This document shows, piece after piece, positions 1 through 6,452 of a stretch of 8,525 bases of DNA. The translations under genes and the position numbers were made by a program. The stretch is from Clostridiales bacterium UBA1763. Its GTDB lineage: Bacteria > Bacillota > Clostridia > Oscillospirales > Oscillospiraceae. A model generated the notes under the pieces. The model ran no database searches and was not told the DNA's origin. It was given only the letters and a program-made list of their open reading frames with translations. The stretch covers positions 35,862 through 44,386 of the forward strand of contig DCHB01000038.1 of NCBI GenBank assembly GCA_002314685.1, given 5' to 3'. Numbering within the stretch: the first letter of the stretch is position 1; every line of letters begins with the position of its first letter.

Positions 1-31
1 CAGACGCTCTATCCAGCTGAGCTAGCGGCGC
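1..31 (-). tRNA. tRNA gene, 5' portion only (probably tRNA-Arg)
   Basis: Read on the minus strand, this is the start of a tRNA. It shows a 7-base acceptor strand GCGCCGC, the U8-A9 pair, a D-stem GCTC/GAGC enclosing the loop AGCTGGATA, base G26, and the first bases of the anticodon stem (TCTG). The anticodon, T arm and 3' end lie outside the window. The D-arm pattern followed by G-TCTG resembles Firmicute tRNA-Arg genes, but the identity is not proven without the anticodon. A well-formed promoter lies directly upstream. Confidence 0.85.
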
Positions 32-51
32 TTATCGCTTCGCGCCTAAGT

Positions 52-80
52 ATATTAGCACAGCGGATAATAAAATGCAA
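52..80 (-). promoter_or_regulatory. promoter of the tRNA gene
   Basis: On the minus strand there is a -35 TTGCAT (75-80), a 17-base spacer and a -10 TAATAT (52-57). Transcription would start near position 45, giving a leader of roughly 14 bases before the mature tRNA 5' end at 31. The spacing is ideal and both boxes are close to sigma-A consensus. Confidence 0.7.
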
Positions 81-82
81 GT

Positions 83-121
83 CTTTTTTTCGTTTTTAAT
101 AAAAAAAGCGCAGAGCCTTAT
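83..121 (-). terminator. possible terminator of the 55-residue small-protein gene
   Basis: Just past the stop codon of the small gene, the minus strand reads AAGGC-TCT-GCgCTT. This is a short stem with one bulged base, followed by a run of seven T. Immediately downstream, an 8-base A/T inverted repeat (83-90 with 101-108) adds more T-rich sequence. The stem is weak. The call rests on position (between the small gene and the tRNA promoter) and on the T run. Confidence 0.35.
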
Positions 122-125
122 TTTA

Positions 126-293
126 TTACATGCCCATTGAGCTTGAAACCGCGTCAACTACCTCGCCCATTGTTTTGAGCGCCTTGCTGACAACGTTTTT
201 ACTGCTTTTCTTGCCCGGAGTCATGCCCACGACAGCAAGACTGCCTACTGCCATTCCGAGTCCCATACCGATTAAAAAGTTCGTTTTATGCAT
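126..293 (-). CDS. 55-residue hydrophobic small protein, function unknown
   Basis: This is a short minus-strand reading frame of 55 residues. The start was chosen because a near-perfect Shine-Dalgarno, AGGAGGTG, ends seven bases before the ATG at 291-293; longer versions of the frame extend back through the ymdB promoter and have no ribosome site. Residues 6-24 (FLIGMGLGMAVGSLAVVGM) form a glycine-rich hydrophobic segment. A basic stretch follows (GKKSSK, 27-32), then a short helix-like tail ending SSSMGM. The architecture is reminiscent of small YtxH-like membrane proteins, with a glycine-rich membrane helix followed by a charged tail, but I do not assign a family. It is divergent from ymdB, with about 100 bases between the two starts. 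A TATACT (314-319, minus strand) could be its -10, but no good -35 is visible. The product is probably a small inner-membrane protein. Confidence 0.7.
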   Translation of the reverse strand: MHKTNFLIGMGLGMAVGSLAVVGMTPGKKSSKNVVSKALKTMGEVVDAVSSSMGM

Positions 294-294
294 T

Positions 295-311
295 GTTAAC
301 ACCTCCTTAAC
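295..311 (-). promoter_or_regulatory. ribosome binding site framed by a small inverted repeat
   Basis: On the minus strand the sequence GTTAA-GGAGGTG-TTAAC places the Shine-Dalgarno of the small-protein gene in a 7-base loop between 5-base complementary arms, directly before ATG. The ribosome site itself is strong. Any role of the short A/T-rich stem is inference. Confidence 0.6.
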
Positions 312-331
312 ATAGTATATCCATATTTGCT

Positions 332-361
332 TTGCTACTTCGAGGTAATATGTGTTATAAT
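332..361 (+). promoter_or_regulatory. promoter of the ymdB-yhaO-yhaN-like operon
   Basis: There is a -35 TTGCTA (332-337), an 18-base spacer and a consensus -10 TATAAT (356-361). The -10 is preceded by TGT, giving an extended -10 (TGnTATAAT). Transcription should begin near 368, about 26 bases before the ATG at 394. The Shine-Dalgarno-like AGAGGA (382-387) lies in this leader. Confidence 0.75.
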
Positions 362-393
362 AGCTATATATTTGTATTTTGAGAGGAAACATC

Positions 394-1167
394 ATGAGTG
401 TAAAAATTTTGGCAGTCGGTGATGTCTGCGGTGAACCCGGTCTTGAATATCTCGCTAAAAATCTCCGCAGAATACGCAAGGAAATGGAGATTGATTTTGT
501 CGTTGTCAACGGCGAAAACGCTAATGTCGTCGGAATTACGCCCAAGCAGGCGGATACGATTTTCCACTCGGGTGCCGATGTTATAACTCTCGGCAACCAT
601 ACATGGACTCGCACAGAGCTTCGCCCGTATCTCGATGAACGGCGCAAAATTCTGCGTCCCGCTAACTGTGCGCCGCAGTGCCCCGGCAGAGGCATTGATG
701 TCTATAAAACTCCGTTCGGCGATGTGTGCGTAATGTGCCTCATGGGACACTTTACGCTCGACACTAACACGGATAATCCCTTTGTCATTGCCGACGGCTA
801 CATGGAGGAAATCCGCGAGAAGATCATTCTTGTCGATTTCCACGCTGAGGGCACGAGCGAAAAACGCGCTATGGGCTTTTTGCTCGACGGCAGAGCAAGT
901 GCTGTATGGGGCACGCACACCCATGTGCAGACCTCGGATGCTGAGGTTTTGCCCAACGGCACGGGATATATCACCGACCTCGGCATGACGGGTGCCGTGT
1001 ATTCGGCTATCGGCATAGACCCCGAGCAGTCAATCGGCAAATTCATGGGCGACCCTCCGAGGCGCTACGATTCGGCTAAGGGGCCCGCAAAGCTCGAGGG
1101 CTGTATATTTGAAATTGACCCCGAAACGGGTAAATGCCTTAAAGCGGAAGGAATAAGACTCAGATGA
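394..1167 (+). CDS. ymdB: YmdB-family metallophosphoesterase (2',3'-cyclic-nucleotide phosphodiesterase type)
   Basis: The product has 257 residues, close to the roughly 265 usual for this family (TIGR00282). Family members are dinuclear-metal phosphodiesterases; Bacillus subtilis YmdB hydrolyses 2',3'-cyclic nucleotides and affects biofilm and motility decisions. Visible motifs are GDVCG (9-13), VNGEN (38-42), LGNHTW (66-71), the histidine in VDFHAEGTSEK (147-157) and GTHTHVQT (173-180), which together supply the metal ligands. There is no signal peptide or membrane helix, so it should be cytoplasmic. I chose ATG 394 because AGAGGA sits seven bases upstream; an in-frame TTG at 379 lies too close to the promoter and has no ribosome site. 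The stop overlaps the next start (ATGA, 1164-1167), so translation is probably coupled. In many Firmicutes ymdB follows rny; here it leads an operon with nuclease-like genes instead. Confidence 0.93.
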   Translation: MSVKILAVGDVCGEPGLEYLAKNLRRIRKEMEIDFVVVNGENANVVGITPKQADTIFHSGADVITLGNHTWTRTELRPYLDERRKILRPANCAPQCPGRGIDVYKTPFGDVCVMCLMGHFTLDTNTDNPFVIADGYMEEIREKIILVDFHAEGTSEKRAMGFLLDGRASAVWGTHTHVQTSDAEVLPNGTGYITDLGMTGAVYSAIGIDPEQSIGKFMGDPPRRYDSAKGPAKLEGCIFEIDPETGKCLKAEGIRLR

Positions 1168-2273
1168 GCAAGATAAAGATATTACACGCCGCCGACCTGC
1201 ACCTCGACTCCCCCTTTGAGGGACTAAGCGAGGGCAAGGCGGCACAGCGCAGAGCCGAACAGCGTGAGCTGCTCGGGAAAATAGCACGCGCTGCGCAGGA
1301 CGGGCAGGTACAGCTCGTTTTGCTTGCGGGCGATTTGCTCGACTCCGACAGTGCTTACACCGAAACCTCCGAGGAGCTTATCAAGGCGCTCGGCAGCATT
1401 CCTGCGCCCGTTTTCATTTCCCCGGGAAATCACGACTGCTATACACGCACATCGCCCTACGCGAGGCTCAGCCTGCCCTCAAACGTGCATATATTCAAAA
1501 GCAACAGCATCGACTGCGTTGAGCTATCTGAGCTCGGCGTCAGAGTCTGGGGCGCGGCATTCACCGACAAGTATTCTGCCCCCCTGCTCGAGGGCTTTTC
1601 GGCTGAGAAGGCTGAGGGCATACTCGATGTTATGTGCATTCACGGTGAGGTGGGTAAAGGCTCGCAGTACAATCCCATAAGCACGCAGGCTATTGTGCAG
1701 TCGGGCATGGACTACATTGCGCTCGGTCACATTCACGCGGGCAGTGGGCTGAACAAGCAGGGCAATACATATTATGCATGGCCCGGCTGTCCCGAGGGCA
1801 GGGGCTTTGACGAATGCGGCGAAAAGCAGATATATATTGTCGAGCTCGGCGACGGTCAGTGCGAGCTAATGCCCGTTTGCGTTGCGTCAAGACGCTACGA
1901 AATCCTTAAAATTGAGCTTGAAGGCAGGCAGGCTCTTGATGCCGTGCGTGAAGCCTTGCCCGAAAATACGGAGAGCGACATTTACCGCATAATTCTGCGC
2001 GGTGAGACCGATGAGGCTCCCGATATTAGCTTGCTCAGGCAGAAGCTTGAAGGAAGCTTTTACAGTCTGCAAATCCGTGATGAGACCGTTTTACGCCGAG
2101 ATATATGGGAAAAGGCGGGCGAGGACAATCTGAGAGGTCAGTTTCTCATGCGTCTCAAGAAGGCATACGAGACCGCGGCAAATGATGCCGAGCGTGAAAA
2201 AATCGTTCAGGCGGTGCGTTGGGGGCTTGCCGCCCTCGACAAGCGTGAGGAGGTAGTCCGCCATGATTATTAA
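1164..2273 (+). CDS. YhaO/SbcD-like metallophosphoesterase (putative DNA exonuclease)
   Basis: This 369-residue calcineurin-like phosphoesterase is of the Mre11/SbcD/YhaO type. All catalytic signatures are present: DLH (D11, H13), AGDLLD (55-60, D57), PGNHD (87-91), the histidine of CIHGEVG (H160) and ALGHIH (186-191). A capping segment PGCPEGRGFDECGEK (207-221) matches the 'S-P-x-G-R-x-F-x-E-x-G-E-K' pattern seen in YhaO-like nucleases. The C-terminal third (about 245-369) is charged and probably contacts the partner ATPase. It starts in a 4-base ATGA overlap with ymdB and ends 11 bases inside the following ATPase gene, the usual nuclease-then-ATPase order of SbcD/SbcC pairs. By family, it would be a Mn-dependent nuclease working with the downstream SMC-like protein; nuclease activity is inferred, not shown. 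No secretion signal is visible. Confidence 0.88.
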   Translation: MSKIKILHAADLHLDSPFEGLSEGKAAQRRAEQRELLGKIARAAQDGQVQLVLLAGDLLDSDSAYTETSEELIKALGSIPAPVFISPGNHDCYTRTSPYARLSLPSNVHIFKSNSIDCVELSELGVRVWGAAFTDKYSAPLLEGFSAEKAEGILDVMCIHGEVGKGSQYNPISTQAIVQSGMDYIALGHIHAGSGLNKQGNTYYAWPGCPEGRGFDECGEKQIYIVELGDGQCELMPVCVASRRYEILKIELEGRQALDAVREALPENTESDIYRIILRGETDEAPDISLLRQKLEGSFYSLQIRDETVLRRDIWEKAGEDNLRGQFLMRLKKAYETAANDAEREKIVQAVRWGLAALDKREEVVRHDY

Positions 2274-4179
2274 AAAGCTTACTGCATCCTTCGGAAAGCT
2301 CAACGGCGAAAGTCTCGAGCTTAACGACGGGCTGAATATAATATGTGCACCCAACGAAAGCGGCAAAAGCACTTGGTGTGCCTTCATCCGCGCCATGCTG
2401 TACGGTGTTGACAGCTCCGAGCGTCAGAAATCGGGCTATATGCCCGATAAGCTCCGCTATGCGCCGTGGTCGGGCGCGGCGATGCAGGGGCAAATGGAGC
2501 TCAGCGAGGGCGGCAAGGACATTACGCTAACCCGCACAACAAGACTCAAAAGTGCGCCTATGCGTGAGTTTTCGGCAGTCTATACGGGCACGAATGTCGC
2601 CGTTGACGGACTGACTGCTTCAAATGTCGGTGAGATGCTCACGGGCGTGAGCAAGGATGTTTTCAGAAGAAGCAGCTTTGTCGAGCAGGGCGCGATTGCC
2701 GTATCGGGCAGTCCCGAGCTTGAAAAGCGCATCAGTGCGATAGTTTCAAGCGGCGAAGAGGATTGCTCCTTCACCGAGGCCGACGAGCAGCTCAGAGCAT
2801 GGCAGCGCTCGCGCAGATACAACCGCCGCGGAAAGCTCCCCGAGCTCGAGGATCGCATGACGCAGACAAAGCGCAGATTATACGAGCTTGAATCTGCCTG
2901 TGCCGAGAGCGACAGGCTGAATACACAGCTTGAGCAAAGCCGCGAAGAGTGTGCAAGGCTTGAGCAGGAGATGCTTCAAAGCCGCAAGACCGCAAGACGC
3001 GATGCCCTCGCAAATCTGCAAAATCTCCGCAAGCAGGTAAATGAGGCAAACACCGCACACGAGGCGGCTGATGATGAGCGTGATGCCCGCCGCGCCGAGC
3101 TTTGCGGCTGTGTGATAGGACAGCGAGACCCCGACGAGGTAGCATCCGAGGTCGGACAGGACATTGAAAAATGTTTTGAGCTCAAAGCAATTTCCGAGAA
3201 AAAGCTCAACCCTGCACCGTTTTATATTCTGTTTGTACTCGGGCTTGCACTCGTTGCGGCGGCACTGTATGTTATTCCCGAGGCGTTCATTGCTTATGCC
3301 TTCGCGCTTGCCGCGGTGCTGTTTTTCAGTGCCTGCTTTTCGTCTGTTAAATACTCCAAAGCGAAAAATGCCGCGCACGAGGCAAGACGCACGAGGCGCA
3401 AAATCCTCGGCAAATACAAGGCTGAGGACGAGGACGGCATAAGCGCCTGCTTTGAAGAATTTAAGGTATTGTACTCCGCCTTTGCCGATGCCGAAAAAGT
3501 TGAGCGCGAGACCGCCGAGGAGCTTGCGAGAATTCAAAATCTTCAGGAGCAGACCGAGGCACAGACGCTCTCTCAGCTTGATTTCAGCGGCGGAGACAAC
3601 GAGGCGGCGCAGTTAGGGCGCGAGCTCAATAACGCTCAGCGAAGCTGTGATTTGCTCTCTGCGCGCATTTCCGAGATAAAAGGCAGAGTTGACGCAATAG
3701 GCGACCCATTAGTGCTCGGCTCGGAGCTTAAGAGTATGCAGGCTGAGTATGAGGCACTCGAGAGCGAGTTTGACGCAATAGCCCTCGCGCTTGACACCTT
3801 ACGCGCCGCTGATGCCGATATTCAGAGCCGCTTCTCACCCGAGCTCGGCAAGCTCGCCGCGCAGTATATGTCCATGATTACCGAGGGGCGCTACGAGAGC
3901 ATACTCATAAACCGCGACTTTTCCGCAAAAACGAAGGTCGGTGACGACAGTGTTGCGCGTGAGACGGAGTATTTAAGCGCAGGTACGCTCGACCTTATGT
4001 ATCTTGCGGTGCGCCTTGCTGTTTGCGAGCTTGCTCTTGACAGTGAGCAGGTGTGCCCGCTTGTTTTGGACGATACACTTGTTAATCTCGATGATAATCG
4101 CACTCAGCAGGCTATGAAGCTGCTCCGCGAGATAGCAAAAAAACGGCAGGTTATTCTCTTCTCCTGCAAAAACATATAA
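2263..4179 (+). CDS. YhaN/SbcC-like coiled-coil ATPase with central membrane hairpin
   Basis: This 638-residue SMC/Rad50-like protein is split into two ATPase halves. The N-terminal half holds Walker A APNESGKST (29-37) in an AAA_27-like context. The C-terminal half has the ABC-type signature region YLSAGTLDLMYLAVRLA (570-586) and Walker B CPLVLDDTLVNLD (598-610, with D603 and D604). Long, charged, heptad-like segments (about 190-315 and 362-525) should form the coiled coil. Where Rad50 or SbcC would carry a zinc hook, this protein has two hydrophobic helices (about 320-339 and 341-360) separated by a single PE turn, so the apex of the coil is probably membrane-embedded. It is markedly shorter than B. 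subtilis YhaN (about 960 residues). The start ATG lies 11 bases inside the preceding nuclease gene, with GTGAGGAGG upstream as ribosome site. It ends just before the 4186-4213 hairpin. Its partner is probably the upstream nuclease. Confidence 0.87.
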   Translation: MIIKKLTASFGKLNGESLELNDGLNIICAPNESGKSTWCAFIRAMLYGVDSSERQKSGYMPDKLRYAPWSGAAMQGQMELSEGGKDITLTRTTRLKSAPMREFSAVYTGTNVAVDGLTASNVGEMLTGVSKDVFRRSSFVEQGAIAVSGSPELEKRISAIVSSGEEDCSFTEADEQLRAWQRSRRYNRRGKLPELEDRMTQTKRRLYELESACAESDRLNTQLEQSREECARLEQEMLQSRKTARRDALANLQNLRKQVNEANTAHEAADDERDARRAELCGCVIGQRDPDEVASEVGQDIEKCFELKAISEKKLNPAPFYILFVLGLALVAAALYVIPEAFIAYAFALAAVLFFSACFSSVKYSKAKNAAHEARRTRRKILGKYKAEDEDGISACFEEFKVLYSAFADAEKVERETAEELARIQNLQEQTEAQTLSQLDFSGGDNEAAQLGRELNNAQRSCDLLSARISEIKGRVDAIGDPLVLGSELKSMQAEYEALESEFDAIALALDTLRAADADIQSRFSPELGKLAAQYMSMITEGRYESILINRDFSAKTKVGDDSVARETEYLSAGTLDLMYLAVRLAVCELALDSEQVCPLVLDDTLVNLDDNRTQQAMKLLREIAKKRQVILFSCKNI

Positions 4180-4185
4180 AAAAAC

Positions 4186-4213
4186 ACACGGCAGAGATTT
4201 TTCTCTGCCGTGT
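4186..4213. terminator. bidirectional intrinsic terminator between convergent operons
   Basis: A perfect 12-bp stem (4186-4197 with 4202-4213) closes a TTTT loop, located 6 bases after the ATPase stop and 10 bases before the NAD synthetase stop. On the minus strand the stem is followed almost at once by a run of T (complement of the A run at 4177-4184), a strong intrinsic terminator. On the plus strand the following sequence ATTCTATATATTA is less T-rich, so termination in that direction may be weaker. Confidence 0.92.
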
Positions 4214-4223
4214 ATTCTATATA

Positions 4224-6110
4224 TTACTCTACGCTGTTGAGGCTTTCAAGGAAGAGGCTGTTTTCTGCATCCGAGGGGATGAGGAAGCCGTTTCTCGGTG
4301 ATACCGAGAAGTCCTCGACAGCGGGACCGTCCATGAGACAGCTTCTCTTGAACTGCTGTGAGAAGTAGCGCTTACAGTAGCTCTGCATCCACTTTTTGAG
4401 CTCATCATCGGTAAATTCATCGCCGTAGGCGAGCTTTGCAAGGCGCATGGTCTTTGCAGGGCTGAAGCCGCAGACCATCATCTTGTGTGTGAAGAAGTCC
4501 TGCAGGCTGTACGAGCCGACAGCATCCTCGCTCTTCTGCTCAATCTGGTCGTCCTGGATAGGCAGAAGCTCGGGAGTTACGGGACAGTCGAGAACATCCC
4601 ACAGTGCATCGGCAAGCACCTTATCGTCCGTGCGCTGTGCGATATATCTTACACCTGCACGAACCTGAGTCTTGGTAAGTCCCATGTTGACATCGTACAT
4701 GCTTGTGTGGTCGCCGTTGTAGGTGCACCAGCCGTCAACGAACTCGCTCAAGTCCTCTGTGCCGACATCGAGACCGTTTACCTTGTTTGCGATGTCCATG
4801 AGCACCTGAGTGCGCTCGCGTGCCTGTGCATTTTCAAAGGCTATCGAGTAGTCGTCGTGTGCGTGACCGATATCGTCAAAGTGCTTGTAAACGCTCTCGC
4901 CGATGTCTATTATGCGCACCTCAGCACCGACCTGCTCGGCAACGATAATGGCGTTTGACTTTGTACGGGAGGAGGTGCCGAAGCAAGGCAGGGTGCAAGC
5001 CACGACATTCGTTGAGGGCAGACCCATTCTCTTCATCGCCTCGGCGCAAATCATAACGCAGAGGGTAGAGTCAACGCCGCCCGAAATGCCGACGACGCAG
5101 TGGTCAAGACCTGCGTATTCCATACGCTTGACAAGACCAGAAACCTGAATGTCTATCATTCTGCGGCAGTAGGCGCCCATATCCTTTTCAAGCTCGGGCA
5201 GCTGCGGGAGCTTGCGATAGGTGCGTGTGAGCTCTGTCACGACCTCTTCCTTGCCGAATTCGTACTCGTAGTAGGAATATTTGCCGCGCTTGAACGCCTT
5301 GCTCTTAAGTCTGAGATTTTCGAGGTACTGAACGTCAATCTCTGAGATAGCCATTGCATCGGCACGCTCGTCGATTGCGAGCAACTTGCCGTTTTCTGCT
5401 ACGAGGCAAAGTCCCGAGAAGACATTATCGGTGGTCGATTCGCCCTTGCCGGGTGCCGCCATTACCATACCGCACATGAGATGCTTTGAACGGTATTTAA
5501 CATCCTCTGTCGCATTCTGCGTGGAATATACAGTCGCGGGGAAGGATGCCATGCTCGCAATTATCGTTGCTCCTGCGAGAGCATGACGGTTTGCGGGGGC
5601 ATCAATCGCCTTTGCGTCGTTTCCGAGCTCAACTGCGACGGACAGTGCGGGAATAAGCTTGCTTGTGAAGAGCTGATCGGTTGATACGATGTAGGCATCA
5701 AAGTATGAAGACACGTCCTCATCGGGCTCGACTGCGGTAAAGGGTGTGCCGTTTACCTCGGTACGGGGCACTATGCCCAAAAGCTCGCCGTCATAGATGA
5801 CTGCGGCACAGCTATACAGGCAACCGCCTCTCGGTGCATAGGGCAGACCTACGATTGAGAGAATGTCGGTACCCTCTGTTGCCTTTATAACCTTCTCGAG
5901 TGCCTTTTCGGCACCTCTTAAAATGACGCTGTGACCTATAAGGTCATAGCAGGATGCGCCCGTGAGCGTGAGCTCGGGGAAAACGATGAGCTTTACGCCC
6001 TTTTCTTCGGCTGTGCGGATGCAGTCGATAACGCGGTCGGCATTGTAATCCGTATCTGCAACGCGGATGACGGGAGATGCGGCGGCAACCTTAATAAATC
6101 CGTCTTTCAT
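4224..6110 (-). CDS. nadE: NAD+ synthetase, two-domain form with degenerate glutaminase domain
   Basis: This 628-residue protein has the layout of glutamine-dependent NAD+ synthetase: an N-terminal nitrilase-fold domain (about 1-275) and a C-terminal PP-loop synthetase domain (about 310-628). The latter amidates deamido-NAD+ in the last step of NAD+ synthesis. The synthetase half looks intact: SGGVDS ATP loop (343-348), GTEDLSEFVDGWCTYNGDH (450-468), FFSQQFKRSC-type segment (583-591) and SPRNGFLIPSDA (604-615). The nitrilase half keeps catalytic Glu46 (FPELTLTG) and GESTTD (223-228). However, the expected catalytic lysine is Arg116 (GIVPRTE), and the usual CEDLW cysteine motif is replaced by SVAVELGND (157-165), with no cysteine nearby. 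The family's aromatic YxEFYEKRWF-like loop is also missing. I infer the protein cannot hydrolyse glutamine and uses ammonia. The ATG lies 5 bases after the upstream stop, and its ribosome site (GAGAAAGAG) is inside that gene. Confidence 0.9.
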   Translation of the reverse strand: MKDGFIKVAAASPVIRVADTDYNADRVIDCIRTAEEKGVKLIVFPELTLTGASCYDLIGHSVILRGAEKALEKVIKATEGTDILSIVGLPYAPRGGCLYSCAAVIYDGELLGIVPRTEVNGTPFTAVEPDEDVSSYFDAYIVSTDQLFTSKLIPALSVAVELGNDAKAIDAPANRHALAGATIIASMASFPATVYSTQNATEDVKYRSKHLMCGMVMAAPGKGESTTDNVFSGLCLVAENGKLLAIDERADAMAISEIDVQYLENLRLKSKAFKRGKYSYYEYEFGKEEVVTELTRTYRKLPQLPELEKDMGAYCRRMIDIQVSGLVKRMEYAGLDHCVVGISGGVDSTLCVMICAEAMKRMGLPSTNVVACTLPCFGTSSRTKSNAIIVAEQVGAEVRIIDIGESVYKHFDDIGHAHDDYSIAFENAQARERTQVLMDIANKVNGLDVGTEDLSEFVDGWCTYNGDHTSMYDVNMGLTKTQVRAGVRYIAQRTDDKVLADALWDVLDCPVTPELLPIQDDQIEQKSEDAVGSYSLQDFFTHKMMVCGFSPAKTMRLAKLAYGDEFTDDELKKWMQSYCKRYFSQQFKRSCLMDGPAVEDFSVSPRNGFLIPSDAENSLFLESLNSVE

Positions 6111-6115
6111 TTAAT

Positions 6116-6451
6116 TCACTCTTTCTCTATAATAAATAAATTTTCGCCGTAATAATGTGTTATAGCCGAGGATGTCTGCTCAAAGCTTTCACTGTCTATT
6201 ATTATAGTCAGCTTATCGCCCGTTACATAGCAGTCCTCCACACCCTCAAGCTTAGGGAACAGATTTGTCTCAAGCTCATTTTCAAGCTCATCCAAATGCT
6301 CGGCGTAGTATTGGCTGTCGTGCGGGATAACATAGCCCTCAATGGGAGCCTTTGCGGTGAAGCAGATATACAGAAAGCCTGCAAATATAAGAAGAAATAT
6401 TATGCAGCCTACGGGCTTGAGCATTTTTACAAATTGCTGTCCTGCGGTCAT
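6116..6451 (-). CDS. 111-residue single-pass membrane protein, function unknown
   Basis: I do not recognise this protein. It has a short N-terminal stretch (MTAGQQFVKMLKP), one strong hydrophobic helix (about 14-31, GCIIFLLIFAGFLYICF), then an acidic soluble part. The soluble part contains a helix-like segment (about 44-64, rich in E/D/L) and two probable beta strands (DKLTIIID, 79-86, and ENLFIIEK, 103-110). The positive-inside rule (K9 and K12 before the helix, few basic residues after) suggests the acidic domain faces outward. Its ATG is one base after the glyS stop, and its own stop is 5 bases before the nadE start, so all three genes are almost certainly co-transcribed and probably translationally coupled. 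No clear Shine-Dalgarno of its own is visible beyond the A/G-rich end of glyS. The tight spacing and good codon continuity argue that it is a real gene. Confidence 0.75.
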   Translation of the reverse strand: MTAGQQFVKMLKPVGCIIFLLIFAGFLYICFTAKAPIEGYVIPHDSQYYAEHLDELENELETNLFPKLEGVEDCYVTGDKLTIIIDSESFEQTSSAITHYYGENLFIIEKE

Positions 6452-6452
6452 A

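Noticed and set aside
130..315. Plus-strand 61-residue frame opposite the small hydrophobic protein gene
   Set aside because: It has no ribosome site before its ATG, and it is the complement shadow of a gene with a clear Shine-Dalgarno.
126..695. Long minus-strand frame that would extend the small hydrophobic protein to 189 residues
   Set aside because: The extension runs opposite the ymdB coding sequence and through its promoter and has no ribosome site. The strong Shine-Dalgarno lies just before the internal ATG at 291-293.
364..924. 186-residue minus-strand frame antisense to ymdB
   Set aside because: It has no recognisable motif or ribosome site. The plus-strand frame carries all metallophosphoesterase motifs.
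2878..3537. 219-residue minus-strand frame antisense to the coiled-coil ATPase
   Set aside because: It is a by-product of the codon bias of the opposite gene, with no start signals and no domain.
4485..4958. 157-residue plus-strand frame antisense to nadE
   Set aside because: It lies opposite the well-conserved synthetase domain of NadE and has no ribosome site or promoter.
4224..6110. nadE as a pseudogene because of its missing catalytic residues
   Set aside because: The frame is intact for 628 residues, the synthetase domain is fully conserved, and other nitrilase-domain landmarks remain, so it is better read as a functional enzyme with an inactive glutaminase.
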